Assembly (NCBI RefSeq): GCF_910592395.1
Contig: NC_088317.1
Coordinates: 8,806,001-8,870,000, forward strand
Origin: Lineus longissimus
Taxonomy: Eukaryota > Nemertea > Pilidiophora > Heteronemertea > Lineidae
DNA: 64,000 nt
Reading direction: 5' to 3'
Part shown: positions 44,041 to 55,887 of the stretch, in pieces
How positions within the stretch are numbered: position 1 is the first letter of the stretch
Layout of the letters: the number at the start of each line of letters is the position of its first letter
Program-made: the position numbers and the translations under genes
The notes under the pieces: generated by a model
What the model was told of the DNA's origin: nothing
Seen by the model: only the letters and a program-made list of their open reading frames with translations
The model's database searches: none

Positions 44041-45898
44041 GCTTTTCGTTTTCTTTCAAATAGTTTCCGTGAAAAAGAAATATATTCCTGCCGTTTGTGT
44101 TCAAACGAATTCCAAATGGCTGGAGTTATCGTAAAAAATCATGAAAATGGCGACCTGTGCAAAACGAACGGTGATTTTTTTCTGCTTCGATTCTAAAATA
44201 TGTGGACAACAGTGCTCTTGGATGCCCATTCAGTGACCACATTACGTTTGCTTTTCAAGGGTTAAACACTTTTTCTTTGTTAGAAAAATGTAAAAAGATA
44301 CGGTGAGGTGATTTTACTGACGTATTCATTTTGGTCGGGACGAATGACTGTGCTGCCAGCGGGCCCGGATTCTCGACGAAGGAAATTTGTGATCGCATTT
44401 ATGTAAGTTTTCCAGCTGGCAGTCATCATGGTAGTGTTAGGCCTGCATTGATGTGGAAGGAACATGGAGCTAGTAAAGTTTGGCCATAAGTTTTATATGA
44501 CGTAAAGTCCTTTTTAAATCAAATGATGAAGAAGCAATCATTGAACTTATGCAAAATATTGTAAACATTGGAAGACATATGGATAGACAACTTCAAGTAT
44601 AAAATTGCTTGATTATGTTGCTTGTTTCGAAGAAGAGGTTGATAGGGTTTTGAAATAGCGTTTTATGGTCTCTGTAATATTGCTTTCATAAAATAGTATG
44701 TCATGTTTGTGTGCTGCACCAAATTCGTGTGTGACAGTTTCGACTATTCCTCCGAGGAACATGGATGACAAAGCGTGGTTGTAGGCAAAGCAGAACAACA
44801 AGGCTATCAAGGCATTGAAGATGACGTATGCAGTAGAGGTATTTTGTTTCAAAAGAACCCACGGACCACTTCATGAACACCACATAAACATCCTTCAACT
44901 TGTCTGAAGTTTTCTGTGGTGTTTCAGAGGTGTTTTGAAGGGTGTTTCCTGAGGTGTTTTAGGGATTATTTTTAGTAGAGTTCTAATACACGGCAATCCC
45001 CACAATGACGTCATCGATATTACCATGAATATTGATGTTACGGCTTTTTTTCATCGCCCTGAACTCTATAACGTAATCATCTTTTGCAGACGTATTTGAT
45101 TTTTGCTGATTATAGGCCCCAGATTCTGATCATTTCGGTGCTTTTGAAGCACTTTTTGGCTTTGATTTTTAACATCACCGGCCGGCGAGGCCGGGGATTT
45201 TGTCAATCACGCATACATTAGCATGTATTAAGCTCCGCCCCCGTTATGTTAACGTCATCCTCATGGCCGATCCCGCGAGCTGTCGAGTATGCTGAGCGAA
45301 GAAAACGGAGAACTGTGTGACGGTTGAAAGTAGGAATCAGAACTAAGAGCCGTAAATGCTTATCGATGAACTATCATGCCCATCTGACTGTTTGAATGAT
45401 TAATGAGCGTGTTATTTTGTGAAAGGAGCGAGCGAATATGTCCGGAAATAGATCATTCGCGAGACGGTATAGCATATAGACGGGGAGATCACTACACTAC
45501 TTCCTTTTTCAATGTTGGGCAGATTCGTAAAATCGCCATACCCACGTATGAATGGCTGTGGAGCAACTCGTCACCCCCTGGTGATGGACACAAATTTGCT
45601 GAAAGCAAATTTCACAGTTCTAGTTCAATACTTTAGTAATGCAGTGAAGACATGATGCTTTTTCTACCTTCCAAAAAGCAAACTAATGTCACAACCTGCC
45701 ATACGCATTTCCAACAAAACAATACAACCCAGCTATAATAAACATACTAACCAACACAAAATCGACAATATCTTCAGATTTATTACGATTCACCACTGAT
45801 CAATTCACAATTAAAACCCTCAAATCTTACGATATATAAAGACTCTTCACCATTACAAAAAGATTTTAGGTCTACAATTCAAATAACAACCATCATAA

Positions 45899-46138
45899 TC
45901 ACCACAAACACATAAAAACACCCAAGTCTAGTCTTCGCTTGTACCAAAACTGCTGACAATTTCCAGAACCGTGTCCAGCTGCCCTGCACACCTGGCAGAA
46001 CGAATATGGATAACGAACAACCACATCTTCAACTTTAGATGTACGAGCCCCCGGTAGTTTGAGAGCAATCTTCACAAGCTGCGTCAACACCTTACTTCCT
46101 TCCAAAGTTGGGTGCAATCCATCATTGCGGCTCACCAA
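45899..46138 (-). pseudogene. SGNH-like C-terminus fused to a zinc knuckle
   Basis: Minus-strand ORF. VSRNDGLHPTLEGSKVLTQL matches the block V pattern of SGNH hydrolases (DGLHPT, catalytic Asp/His), and CQVCRAAGHGSGNC is a CX2CX4HX4C knuckle. The combination recalls gag/ORF1-type nucleic-acid proteins. No GDS serine block was found nearby. Carried inside the Harbinger-like element. Confidence 0.45.
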
Positions 46139-46409
46139 ATCTGCTTTTGCTGGCCTTTAATCCTGGCTGCTATCTTCTGGCTGCTATCTTTCTGCGGGTC
46201 TTTCTGCCCACGGCCTCTACAGAAAACACGCTGAAATCATAACACACAATTATTAATTATATACCATGCACATAACATTACAGCTACGAATACTAATATG
46301 AACCGGCTCTATTACACTTGCAAAACTTATGTTCATCACAAATCAAACACTAAGCCTGCACGCCATGAGTATCTCCGCTATTAATAGTAATAACATCCTA
46401 ACAAAAATC

Positions 46410-46617
46410 CACTTACACAAACATTGCATATATTCACTGCATACGTCATATGTAGGCTGATATATTTTTTTGATTCCTCTGAGAGTCTTTTCATCCGTGA
46501 AAGGAATGAAGACTCCATCAGTCGAACCGAGTTGAAATTTCAACAGAACAGAAAAAGACTTTAGTGATAGCCAATAGGCAGTCAAGCCTAAGAAGTTTCC
46601 AGACTTGGCAGCTCCTG
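46410..46617 (-). other. Exon-like segment, unrecognised
   Basis: Minus strand, between tttgtacag and a tgtgtaagt donor-like site: AAKSGNFLGLTAYWLSLKSF, then LLKFQLGSTDGVFIPFTDEK and IKKIYQPTYDVC. Open throughout and coding-like, upstream on the same strand as the SGNH-like fragment. It may be an exon of the same captured gene. Confidence 0.3.
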
Positions 46618-46710
46618 TACAAATGTAAAATGATGATTAAATTGGTTTCACATGTACCAAATACAAACTTTTCTTGTATCTTTTTTTGATGAAATGTAGT
46701 GTACTTTTTT

Positions 46711-47880
46711 CCCTTTAAGTAACACTGACAGAGGCCCATGCGTGCCTATCAATCAAGGGGCGGGCTGACTAGACTGAGAATAGTGTTGTACCGGTATTGA
46801 TTATAATTTTATTTTTATGCCAATATCGATGATTTGACGCAGACTTTGTGTCAAAATATTGAAAATAAGGATAACATACTGACATAGTCAACCAAAATAT
46901 CAAAGTGTAAATGGGTGTGCGCATGCTACAATCCAGCCTTTCGTTCCAGTTAATACATTTTAATTTTTTTTTTTTTAAAAGAGCATTCAGAATTATGAAA
47001 TATCAATGCACTACCAGAAGCCTACAGAAGCCTTAAGACCTCACGAAGCTGACCAGATAAATGTGCAAATTCATTTCATTATTCTAAATATAATTGTTAA
47101 ATTGAAGCAGCTTGTTTAGAAAGTGGCAGCTCAGTTTCCCTTTAAGTGACACTGACAGAGGAACATGCGTGCCTATCAATCAACGGGCGGGCTGACTAGA
47201 CTGAGAGTGAGAATAGTATTGTACCGGTATTGATTATAATTCTATTTTATATGCCAATATCGATGATTTGACGCAGACTTTGTGCCAAAATATTAAAAAT
47301 AAAGAACAAATACCGGTATTAATAATATTTTCAATCTATCTAAAAATTAGCATTCAGAGTTATGAAATATCCATGCACTACCAGAAGCCTACAGAAGCCT
47401 TAAGACCTCACGAAGCTGACCAGATAAATGTACACATTCATTTCATTACCCATTCTAAATATAACTCCTAAATTGAAGCAGCTTCATATAGAAGGTGTCA
47501 GCGCAGTCCATTTTAAGTGACAGAGGCCCATGCACGTGCCCATCAATCATGGGGCGGGCTGACAAGCCCGGGTATAGTGTTGTATTGATTACAATTTTAT
47601 TTTATATGCCAATATCGGTGATTTGACGTAGACTTTGTGTCAAAATATTCAAAATAAGGATGACATAGTGAACCAAAATAACAAAGTGTAAATGTTGTGT
47701 GCTGCAATCCAGCCTTCCGTTCGAGTTAATACATTTTTTTTTAAATATCAATTTCAAAAGAATGAGCATTCAGAAAATGAAATCTTCATGCACTACCAGA
47801 AGCCTACAGAAGCCATAAGACCTCACGAAGCTGACCAGATAAATGTGCACGTTAATTTCATTATTCTAAACATAGCCTTC
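46711..47880 (+). repeat. Three-copy tandem repeat, period about 370-425 bp
   Basis: Units start near 46711, 47138 and 47510 with CCCTTTAAGT.ACACTGACAGAGG-like sequence. They share GGGGCGGGCTGAC.AG, TATGCCAATATCG.TGATTTG and the best-conserved block CACTACCAGAAGCCTACAGA plus AGACCTCACGAAGCTGACCA. Lies within the Harbinger-like element. 47900-49030 has no recognised gene. Confidence 0.82.
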
Positions 47881-49029
47881 TCTTGATTTGATAATGAAAA
47901 CATGAAAACAGCTTGAATTTCCGGTAGGCATCTTCATTGGTGGCAGAAGGAAGTGTGAACACAATTTATGAAACCAAGTATAAATACAGTACGGTAGATG
48001 GTTGGTATATCAAAGTTCGAAGAGAGCATTTTAGTATAGCAATTAGCATTACATTATAAAATCAAACCTACCTTTTTCTGCACCTGGTAGGCCTATGTCA
48101 TTGACATCACCGGGATCCATCATGCTGAACACAAACCTGAAATAATTGGTGGTGGAGATGGGGTTTAAATACATGTGCGATCGTTTAAACCTTAAATGCA
48201 TTGGGGAATACCGGGGAGAATACAGTCACCCAAAAAATAATCTGGGGGTATTGGTATCACCCAGTATCACAACGCCCTCAAAAAATTTCTCTTGTTGTTG
48301 TGGGTTGGATTAAAATTTTAACATTTATACGCATGTAGTTTCTTTACCAAACGCTACTTCAGTCTGTTAACGTCATAAAGTAGGCCTAGGTCATTTGGTT
48401 GGTAATAAAGAGTGGGTAAGTTCGAAACTTTAATAGTCATATACCAAGGCAATACGGCCACCGCGCTGACGATGTTATTATATTTGTTTTGCAGCTTGGT
48501 ATTGGCAGGACTCATTCAAATGGGAGAGCCAAGAGTACCAATATAGGGAATGGCTAGGACAGGCTATAGTGACTACTAGTATAGCCTACATGTGCAGTTA
48601 CACAACGGCAAGTCTTGGAGGCAGGAATGATTCTGCCCATACATATACATGTCATGTCTGGGCCGACCGCAAGATCGATGTGCGCGAATCGGTACTAATT
48701 TAATTCTAGTCATAGACCAAGGCCTACTTGATACAAGCCTAACTACTTGAAATGAGAATTTAGGATTGATATTCAACACATGCGATCGGCCCTGATGTCG
48801 CAGGACTGTGAACAGATAGGCCTATAAAAGCACATTTATAGGCCGAGTACTAAAAACAGTGATACGGTAGCAATTAGAAGCAAATTTCTCTAGATGCAAC
48901 TGTTGAATCTCAATTAGACTTACCGATAAAGATCGAAAATAACAAAGATAAATGGGCAAAATACACATCCGTCTTTCAAGATATAAATCAATGAAAGAAT
49001 GAAACAAGAGCATCGCATGCGCATTTCGT

Positions 49030-49400
49030 GCACATTTCGTTTGAAACGAAGTACGTTTCAAGTTCGTTTGATAGTGCGTTTTCCGTTCGTTTGAAACGAA
49101 TTACGTTTCCAGTTCGTTTGAAACGAAGTGCGTTCGACAATCGTTTCGTCTGAAACGAAGTGCATTTGACAATCGTTTGACGTGCGTTTGAGATCCGTTT
49201 AGTACGATCGTTTGGAAATCGTTTGGCAAGCGTTCTGATCGGACGTGTTCGTTTGGGAGCGTTTCGAAATTTTCGTCTGGGGTGTGCGTTTGATTTCAAA
49301 CGCTTTCCAAACGGCTGATAAACGGATGATTTTCGTTTGAATTTCGTTTTAGAATAAACGCTTTTTGCCCGTTTCAAACGCGTTTGAAACGAAATCAATT
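49030..49400 (-). repeat. Subterminal CGTTTGAAACG-type array, right
   Basis: Mirror of the left array: dense TTCGTTTGAAACGAA words, for example GTTCGTTTGAAACGAA at about 49034 and 49087-49125, running into the right TIR. Confidence 0.75.
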
Positions 49401-49413
49401 TGGAGACGGCCCC

Positions 49414-50936
49414 TTATTATCTGACGCTGAACGTAATTATTGCATCACAAAGAAGGAGTTTTGTCAGTCATTCGCTCAGTACATAATTTCAAACCCTACC
49501 TCTATGGCCAGCATTTTACCATCAGGACGGATAATGCCGCGGTTAGCCATCTTCTGACTCTGACCGAGAGCAATGACCAGATACAGCGCTGGCAACTTTT
49601 GATGTCTTCTTTTAAATACGATCGCGTACATCGACCTGGCAGGAAACATGTCAATGCGGATGCAATGAGCAGGATCCCATGTTCTCAATGTGGCCGTGAT
49701 GAACCCCCTCCATGCCAACCATATAAAGGAAAACCTAGGAAACTGAAGAAATCTCCATCCACTGATGCACCACCGTGTCCCCACACTCGAACCACGGATG
49801 ACGCTATAGAAGAAACAGTGGACGATTTGATGATGACCTGCAATGTTGTACTGGCTAGGGTGAGAGCAAAGGACTTAGCTACACAAACATCACATGAGCA
49901 GACAACATCATCGCCTGCAGCTAAGCCCAGTCCTGTTCAGAATGATCTGTTGAAAAGGATAGGCAACTTACAGAACACTGATCCCGATATTGCTCCTATT
50001 TTGCAATTAAAACTTGCAGATACTGACTATCCAAGTTTCCGGACTATCTCATCTGAAATTCTCAGTGTGAAGGCACTTCGCCAACATTGGAGGAATATTT
50101 TTGTTAGGGATGGTTTGTTATTCAGGAAACTAGTCACACCTGGAGGATCTGACAGGATTCAGTTAGTTTTGCCTAGGAACATAAGAGAGGAAGTTCTACA
50201 GCAATTACATTGCGATCCGACTGCTGGCCATCTCGGAACGTTCAAAACTATGCATCGGATCAAGGACAGATTCTATTGGGTAGGCTGGCGCAAGGACGTC
50301 ATGAGATTTGTTTCCAGGTGCCGCACGTGCAATCTTGCCAAGCGACCACATCGCAAGGACAAAACTCCATTAACACAACAACTATTTGGAGAAGCATTTG
50401 AACGGATTAGTATAGATCACATTGGACCGTTGAAGCGTACACCCAGAGGATTCTTGTATGCAGTCACAATGGAGGATAATTTCACAAAGTGGGTCGAGGC
50501 AGCACCCTTACGTACAATGGAGACAGAGGAAATATGTAACGCCATCATTCGGGAACTTGTATCTAGATTTGGCTGCATGCATATCATTCATAGTGACAGA
50601 GGAGCCCAATTTACATCAGATTTATATTCCTGTCTCATGCAGAAGTTACAGGTTAATAAGACTTTAACCACTGCGTACAATCCTAAGAGCAATGGGCTTG
50701 TGGAAAATTTTAATAAAGTGCTCAAGAGTACCATGAAAACCTATGTCGAAGATCACAAAGAGAGCACTGGATCTTGGGATTTGATGCTACCAATATTTAT
50801 GATGGCCTACCGGTCCTCTGTGCACTCGAGCACTGGTGAAACTCCTCATTTCCTTGTGACCTCTCGGGAAATGCGTCTCCCTTTGGATCTTATGTATAAT
50901 TCGCCTTCAGAGAAATCACAGGATGTACCTACTTAA
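49414..50936 (+). pseudogene. Ty3/gypsy RNase H and integrase core
   Basis: RNase H resumes with LSDAERNYCITKKE and holds FTIRTDNAAVSHLL and VHRPGRKHVNADAMSR. Integrase follows: the HHCC zinc domain (HCDPTAGHLG .. CRTCNLAKRPH), ISIDHIGPLKRTPRGF (first Asp), IIHSDRGAQFTSDLY (second Asp) and SNGLVENFNKVLKSTMK (Glu). The frame ends at a TAA at 50934-50936; the same frame continues beyond it. Integrates element cDNA; broken by this stop and by the upstream insertion. Confidence 0.88.
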
Positions 50937-51269
50937 GTCATTGACTTGGAAGCAAAATTTCACAAGGCCTATGCAATTGTGAGGGAGCGTCTGAAGGCGG
51001 CACAACAAATACAGAAAAAGCAGTATGAAACGGCTTCGCCTAAATATAGATCACTACAGGAGGGTCAGGCAGTGTGGTATTTCCATCCGAGGAAAAGCTT
51101 CAAAGGAGACAAGCATCATCCATGGCTTGGACCTTACAAAGTAAAGACACTGAACGAAGACTTTACTGTCCTACTTCAAGTGAATAAAGACGGAGAAACT
51201 ATGAAGACCCATGCAGACAAGCTTAGGCTCGGAATGGAATCACTCTGGATGACTGGTAAGGTGACATAA
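50937..51269 (+). pseudogene. Ty3/gypsy integrase C-terminal domain
   Basis: Same frame as the integrase core after the TAA. IDLEAKFHKAYAIVRERLKA and QEGQAVWYFHPRKSFKG, HPWLGPYKVKTLNEDFTVLL, THADKLRLG: the GPY/F module that closes gypsy integrases. Ends TAA 51267-51269. Confidence 0.85.
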
Positions 51270-53494
51270 TGATCCTCTGGCAGCATGTCCTCTTTCCGAC
51301 TCTGACCAAGTCAAGTGTGACCCGAATAGCCTACATGGAAGTGTTTGGGTTTTGGTAGACTGTCACATGTCTTTGAATGTGTGAGTGAGTGTATTTGTCA
51401 GTCAGTGCTGCAGCAGCACTGTAGAGTGTATCGATGTGTGTTGTGTTTACTAATTTTGACAGGTTTTGGTAAACCCGTGATACTTCTTTTGTTGAAATAC
51501 TGATACATGTTAAGGTTCCGGACCAGAGATAGTGACTGCACTTGTAGGGTGTAGTAAATGTGATTAGGCCTAAATACACTAGCTGGTCATTTGGAACAGA
51601 GTTTTGATATTGTTACTGTGGTCAACTTCTACTGTGATTTGGTTTTAAATACTAGCCGTGATATTTGTCTCTGACCACTCAGCAAACAGTGTGATGATGG
51701 TCCATAGTTATACGGGTACCTTTCTTATTTGAAGGATACCCATTAAAGACTTTTGGCAACTAGTGTTGTCATCTTAGTGATTTGCCAAGTAAGTGCGACA
51801 GAAGTCATGTCTCATTTTGATTACTGAGAGTGCAAACATATTTTGTACAGTTTTGTTCAATTGTTTGATAATTTGTAATATTTTGTATAATGTACATGTA
51901 TATGCTCATTTCTTGATCAGGTTAAGATCAGGGGTGTTTTGTAACTTTACTTGGAATAGTTACTGATATGGAAATGGTGAAGTTGAGTTTTAGTAGGAAT
52001 GTCACTGATATTGTTGCAGACATTATGTGCTATGATCTGGTAGTTTGCCCTGGGATTACAGTATTTTTATCCTGCTCTAGCCTGTTATTGGGATTGGACA
52101 ATTTTAAGTAGGGATAACTGTGATTGTATTGCACCTGTTAGTACATCTAAGTATTTGCATTAGAGTGACTGAAACTTCTAGTGTTAACCAACTTTAAAGC
52201 ATAACAAGTAGAGACTTTTATTTGTATGATATTGTATCTTGTAGGGATATTGGCATTGAATAATTTGTGTGACTATTGTTAGGATTTGTCGTATAGAACC
52301 GAGTTCTGCAGCAAGTTGCTGGTAATTGCTATTTTGATCCATTTTGTTCAGACTGAGTTACATCTATAATCTGTGAGTTCCTGTCTTGACTATTTATAGT
52401 TGACTAGTGTCATAATTTGACGTATTATAGGCGTTTCAGGCATATTTTGATAATGCATGCATTATCGGATAGCAATGAGCTGAACGTTTGTGTGTCAGAC
52501 ACTTTTGAGTAAGGACAGTCTTGGGTCCATGATTAGTCAGTTCAGGGTAAAGCGGCACTGCTGACAGTACTGCTAGGGATTTGCTTTGTTATATTTTTGA
52601 TACATATGTATGCTTTTACTTGTATGTTAACTTTGATGGCATTTCCATCACTTTTATGTCCAGGGTTAACTGGCATTGTAGTAGGTTGCATTATTCTGTG
52701 TGAAGTTTTCACAGGGATTAAGTATTTTTGATATTAATTTTGATGCTCAGGTACTTAGTATATCTGATGTGACTCTGGTAATGTGACAGTATTCACTAGT
52801 TCTGTTCATCCTCATGGGCAATATTATCATGCCTGGTAGAACTTTTGTATAAATGCATTTTATGCATATTTGGTATTTGTTGACCATTTGCTTTTTACCA
52901 CCTAATGACTGCAGCTTCGGTGTATGAGTGTCTGCGGACTGAGGTGTATCTGTGGGCCTCATGCGTGATGGATGGTTCAGTGCTCAACAGTCTTGTCATG
53001 CGTTAATTTTAATGTGCAATATGTAACCCTTCATGTGTTCTACATGTATTCTGTAATATTCGATATCCTGTTTTGGTTACCCTGATTTGGGGAATTGGTC
53101 CTTGCGTTTTGCATTTTTGGTCTTCGGGCTTCGAGTTGGCGCCTAACCAGGAATTTAACTCAGGTTTTGGCATGTCCCTCCCAGCCTTGGGGCAGGATAA
53201 TTTTTCAGATCAGGTGTCTTTTATTCGGTAAATCGTTCTGGGTTATTACGTAACATCTGTACTTGTAATATCTGTGAATCCCAGCTTTAGTTTTATGACA
53301 CAACTTGTGAATGGGCATTGCTTATGATTCTCTTTAAAAGTTTAAAATGTATCAGCACGCTGGTACAGGCGACCGTTCTTTGATAAGTTTTGGCTTCTAC
53401 CAGTTACGCGTCCTAGTTGTGACTTTGCATGTCATTTGGTACTTTTATTTTTTCTTCGCTCTTTGGGGGCACATGGCAGGGGCTATCATACGCT
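51270..53494 (+). other. Gypsy 3' region without genes
   Basis: 2.2 kb of T-rich, stop-dense sequence between pol and the polypurine tract. No env-like ORF, signal peptide or transmembrane pattern is visible. It may be an unusually long 3' UTR or a decayed third ORF. Confidence 0.5.
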
Positions 53495-53506
53495 CGGGAG
53501 GGGGGT

Positions 53507-53685
53507 GATGCATGGTATTTCATATATCGCGCTCCTGGCCGTCTGGTGGTGCCGTCATGCGCCTACGTGTTAACTAATTTGTAATCGCCTACGGCGATAT
53601 TGTAAAGATTGACCAATTCGCAGTATTAAATATCCTGTTCAGAAATAGTATTCCCGTGTCTTTTTGGCCACGAAAACTATTACAA
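53507..53685 (+). repeat. Gypsy LTR, 179 bp
   Basis: It starts TGATGCATGGTATTTC directly after the purine tract CGGGAGGGGGG and ends ..AAAACTATTACA (TG..CA). It holds a weak polyadenylation-like ATTAAA. What follows (AATGGAGGGCCTGGCGTCCCC) begins TGG two bases after the LTR and could be a tRNA primer-binding site rather than flanking DNA. Confidence 0.7.
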
Positions 53686-53724
53686 ATGGAGGGCCTGGCG
53701 TCCCCAAGGATCGTGACGGGGGAG

Positions 53725-54658
53725 ACCAAACACACGTTACGAGAACAGATCATTCAACCAGATCATGTTTTCAATATGAATCAAACGTTCGTCCGTTATG
53801 ACTTTCCTCCGAACCACTCGATGGACAACAAAGGAAACCACGACACCGATATCCAATCTTCCAGGGGCAACCCGAAAGAAGGATGTACAGTCACTTTACT
53901 GATTGCGGCTGATGGGAGGAAAGGAATTGCCGAGATTAATTTCCCTAGACTAATTTCGCACGGACGTGTTATGCGAGAATTGAGGGAGCATGCACCCGAA
54001 AACGTTAGGGTAAGTCATATCAACACAAAATCCTACTAGGTACAAATCCGCTCTTTCCTTGTGCCTATTAGAGTAGTAACTGAGAAAGTTGTAATCTTGT
54101 AAAACTGTTTAGATTTCCGTCGATGAAGAACTGAACATTTTGCATATTTCTCGTCAGTTAACATCCAGCCCAAATGGATGGACTAGAATCGAATCGTTAG
54201 TTCAATGGGCTGAAACAGTGCTCACCGACTTCGTTGGAGCTGCATTTTTGCTAGTTGTGGACCGGTATCCCGCTCGCCTTAATGGACTGTTTCGAGAAGC
54301 AGTAGAGAACTTGGGTGGCGGCATGGACCTTGTTCCCGGAGGGTGTACTTCGCGTGTCCAACCACTGGATTTAACGATCATGTATGCTTTTAAATCGAGA
54401 CTGAGGGCGATCTGGAAGGCATGGATGGTAGGAAATACGGACGATGACGGAAACTGTCCGCCTATATCGCGTAGAGAAGTTGAAAGAATGATTGGACTAG
54501 CGTGGGAGAGAATTGTTGATGAGGCAGTGCGTGTTGCCTGGCGTGTAAGTGGCCTTATGGCAGAACATGCTAATATCGGTATCAATGACCTAGTTATTGA
54601 AGATGAAAAGCAAGTTGATGTTTTAGAGGTCCTTTCTGACCCCAAAAATGACGAGTAG
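53725..54658 (+). pseudogene. pogo copy 3 transposase, DDE part (5'-truncated)
   Basis: Exon 3 equivalent: VFNMNQTFVRYDFPPN, CTVTLLIAADGRKG and HAPENVRVSH with a gtaagt donor (54011). Exon 4 equivalent from about 54156: LTSSPNGWTRIESLVQWAE, FLLVVDRYPARLNG (Asp), GCTSRVQPLDLTIMYAFKSR (Asp), ending EVLSDPKNDE at a TAG (54656-54658). The exon 4 acceptor is tcgtcag against tcttcag in copy 2. The first catalytic position is Asn, as in copy 2. The right TIR ends at 55087 (..CTCCCGTATG) followed by TA. Confidence 0.82.
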
Positions 54659-55887
54659 TCTGCTCAGTACATGTGAAATGATTTCGTTACCGTACATTGT
54701 GTTTGAATAAAAGGTTAATAGTGTATTACAGAATAAAGTAATCCCACAACAAATTGTGGCTTACGGTTATTCACTATAATTATTTCATCTAGTCGTCATA
54801 ATACCCAAGCCTCGTAACTAAAGCTTTTACGATCGTTTACGATTATTATACCCCTCAATCCAGCGCGCTGGACAAGTTGAAGTCCTGCCCCATAGAAATG
54901 TCTAGCCTTTACATCATTCTATTGAGGGACTAAAGGCCTACAAAAGGCAGGCCCATGAAAACCACCATTAGGTAATACAAGCTGTTCGATCTACAATGCT
55001 ACCCCTCCTACATTACGGTATTTTTAGAACTCAGAAAAATGTTTATGACATGGACTCGCGTCGAGATAAGTTGGATTCTCCCGTATGTAGGGTCTGTCCA
55101 GATAATATTGTACTCGTGTGTATAAATGATTTGTATAACAAACGTCTGACGGTTTTTTTCACTATTTCAGAGAGTCCAGGGTGTAGTCATGAGTAGACAT
55201 AAAATGAAATAACACTTTGCTGTTCGAATTTTACTCTTTTTTGTTACTTACTATTTCGACATTACACATAGTTCCCTTGATTTTACACTTTTTTGGGTCA
55301 TGATTACACATTGGGCCAAGGTAGGGTAGGCAGGTCTGCGCTACATCGCAAACATGTATTCATATCTTCTATATTTTATTTCATGTACTGCTTTTCAACT
55401 CACGTCGTCTGCTAGAGTGCATAAGCGGCAGTTCGTTAAACCGTACATTTGGTCGCTAAACCGCTACGGTTTTCCACCGTGTTTTCTATTAACAATATTC
55501 TGAGCCAGCTGAGCCAGCCAGTGTACACTCTGATACAGTGTGATTTTGTTAAATTTCCTCCGCTGATCATGCTACAACTCGGAAAAAACACTTCTGATCT
55601 TCAAACTGCTTTGTCTGGATACTATGTACAATGTATATATATAAAACTATCCAATGATATAATTAACTGAAGTACCTGCAGCTCGAACAGAAAAGTAACT
55701 GATGGGTTGATGTTTGCAAACATGCAGCGTCCCAATGTCCCAGTACATATGAATGCATTTGCCTCTGTGGTGTGACATTGAAAACTACACGGTAGCTCAC
55801 AATTGGCAATTTTTTGTTGGAAACCCCATCCCAAACGCAAGAGTTGCTGGCCTTGAATTGGTGGATTATTTATCTTTGCTATATGTA

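Larger units (their letters stand above)
43736..49413. mobile_element. PIF/Harbinger-like 5.68 kb element without visible transposase
   Basis: The ends are identical inverted repeats of 44 bp beginning GGGGCCGTCTCCAAATTG, flanked by TTA (43733-43735 and 49414-49416). The host gypsy RNase H reading (FSR-L | L-S-D-A-E-R) is restored exactly if one TTA is removed, so the duplication is real. A 3-bp TTA/TWA duplication and GG-rich TIR suggest PIF/Harbinger mobilisation. Both subterminal regions (about 43750-44040 and 49030-49400) are packed with CGTTT/AAACG words. Inside: an SGNH/zinc-knuckle fragment, exon-like ORFs and a three-copy tandem repeat. Confidence 0.85.
40136..53685 (+). mobile_element. 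Ty3/gypsy LTR retrotransposon (3' LTR seen, 5' LTR not found)
   Basis: Order gag - protease - RT - RNase H - integrase on the plus strand, ending in a polypurine tract (53495-53506) and a 179-bp LTR (53507-53685). It is split by the 5.68 kb element 43736-49413, giving about 7.9 kb of gypsy sequence. Pol has several stops and frame breaks. No copy of the LTR is present upstream of gag, so the 5' end was lost or lies in the rearranged 38-40 kb region. A 2.2 kb stretch without genes (51270-53495) separates pol from the LTR. Confidence 0.85.

Noticed and set aside
46711-47880. CRISPR-like array or coding repeat (the MHYQKPTEA peptide appears twice)
   Set aside because: The unit is about 400 bp in a eukaryotic transposon; the repeated peptide is a by-product of the tandem repeat and the frames do not extend.
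43736-49413. Kolobok, piggyBac or hAT assignment for the 5.68 kb element
   Set aside because: The target duplication is TTA (3 bp), not TTAA or 8 bp, as shown by the restored gypsy reading.
51270-53494. Possible env gene of the gypsy element
   Set aside because: No open frame above about 80 codons and no signal-peptide or membrane pattern.
54202-54645. Minus-strand ORF opposite pogo copy 3 (and its mirror at 24740-25111)
   Set aside because: Antisense of the conserved transposase exon; it is present in both copies only because the exon is.
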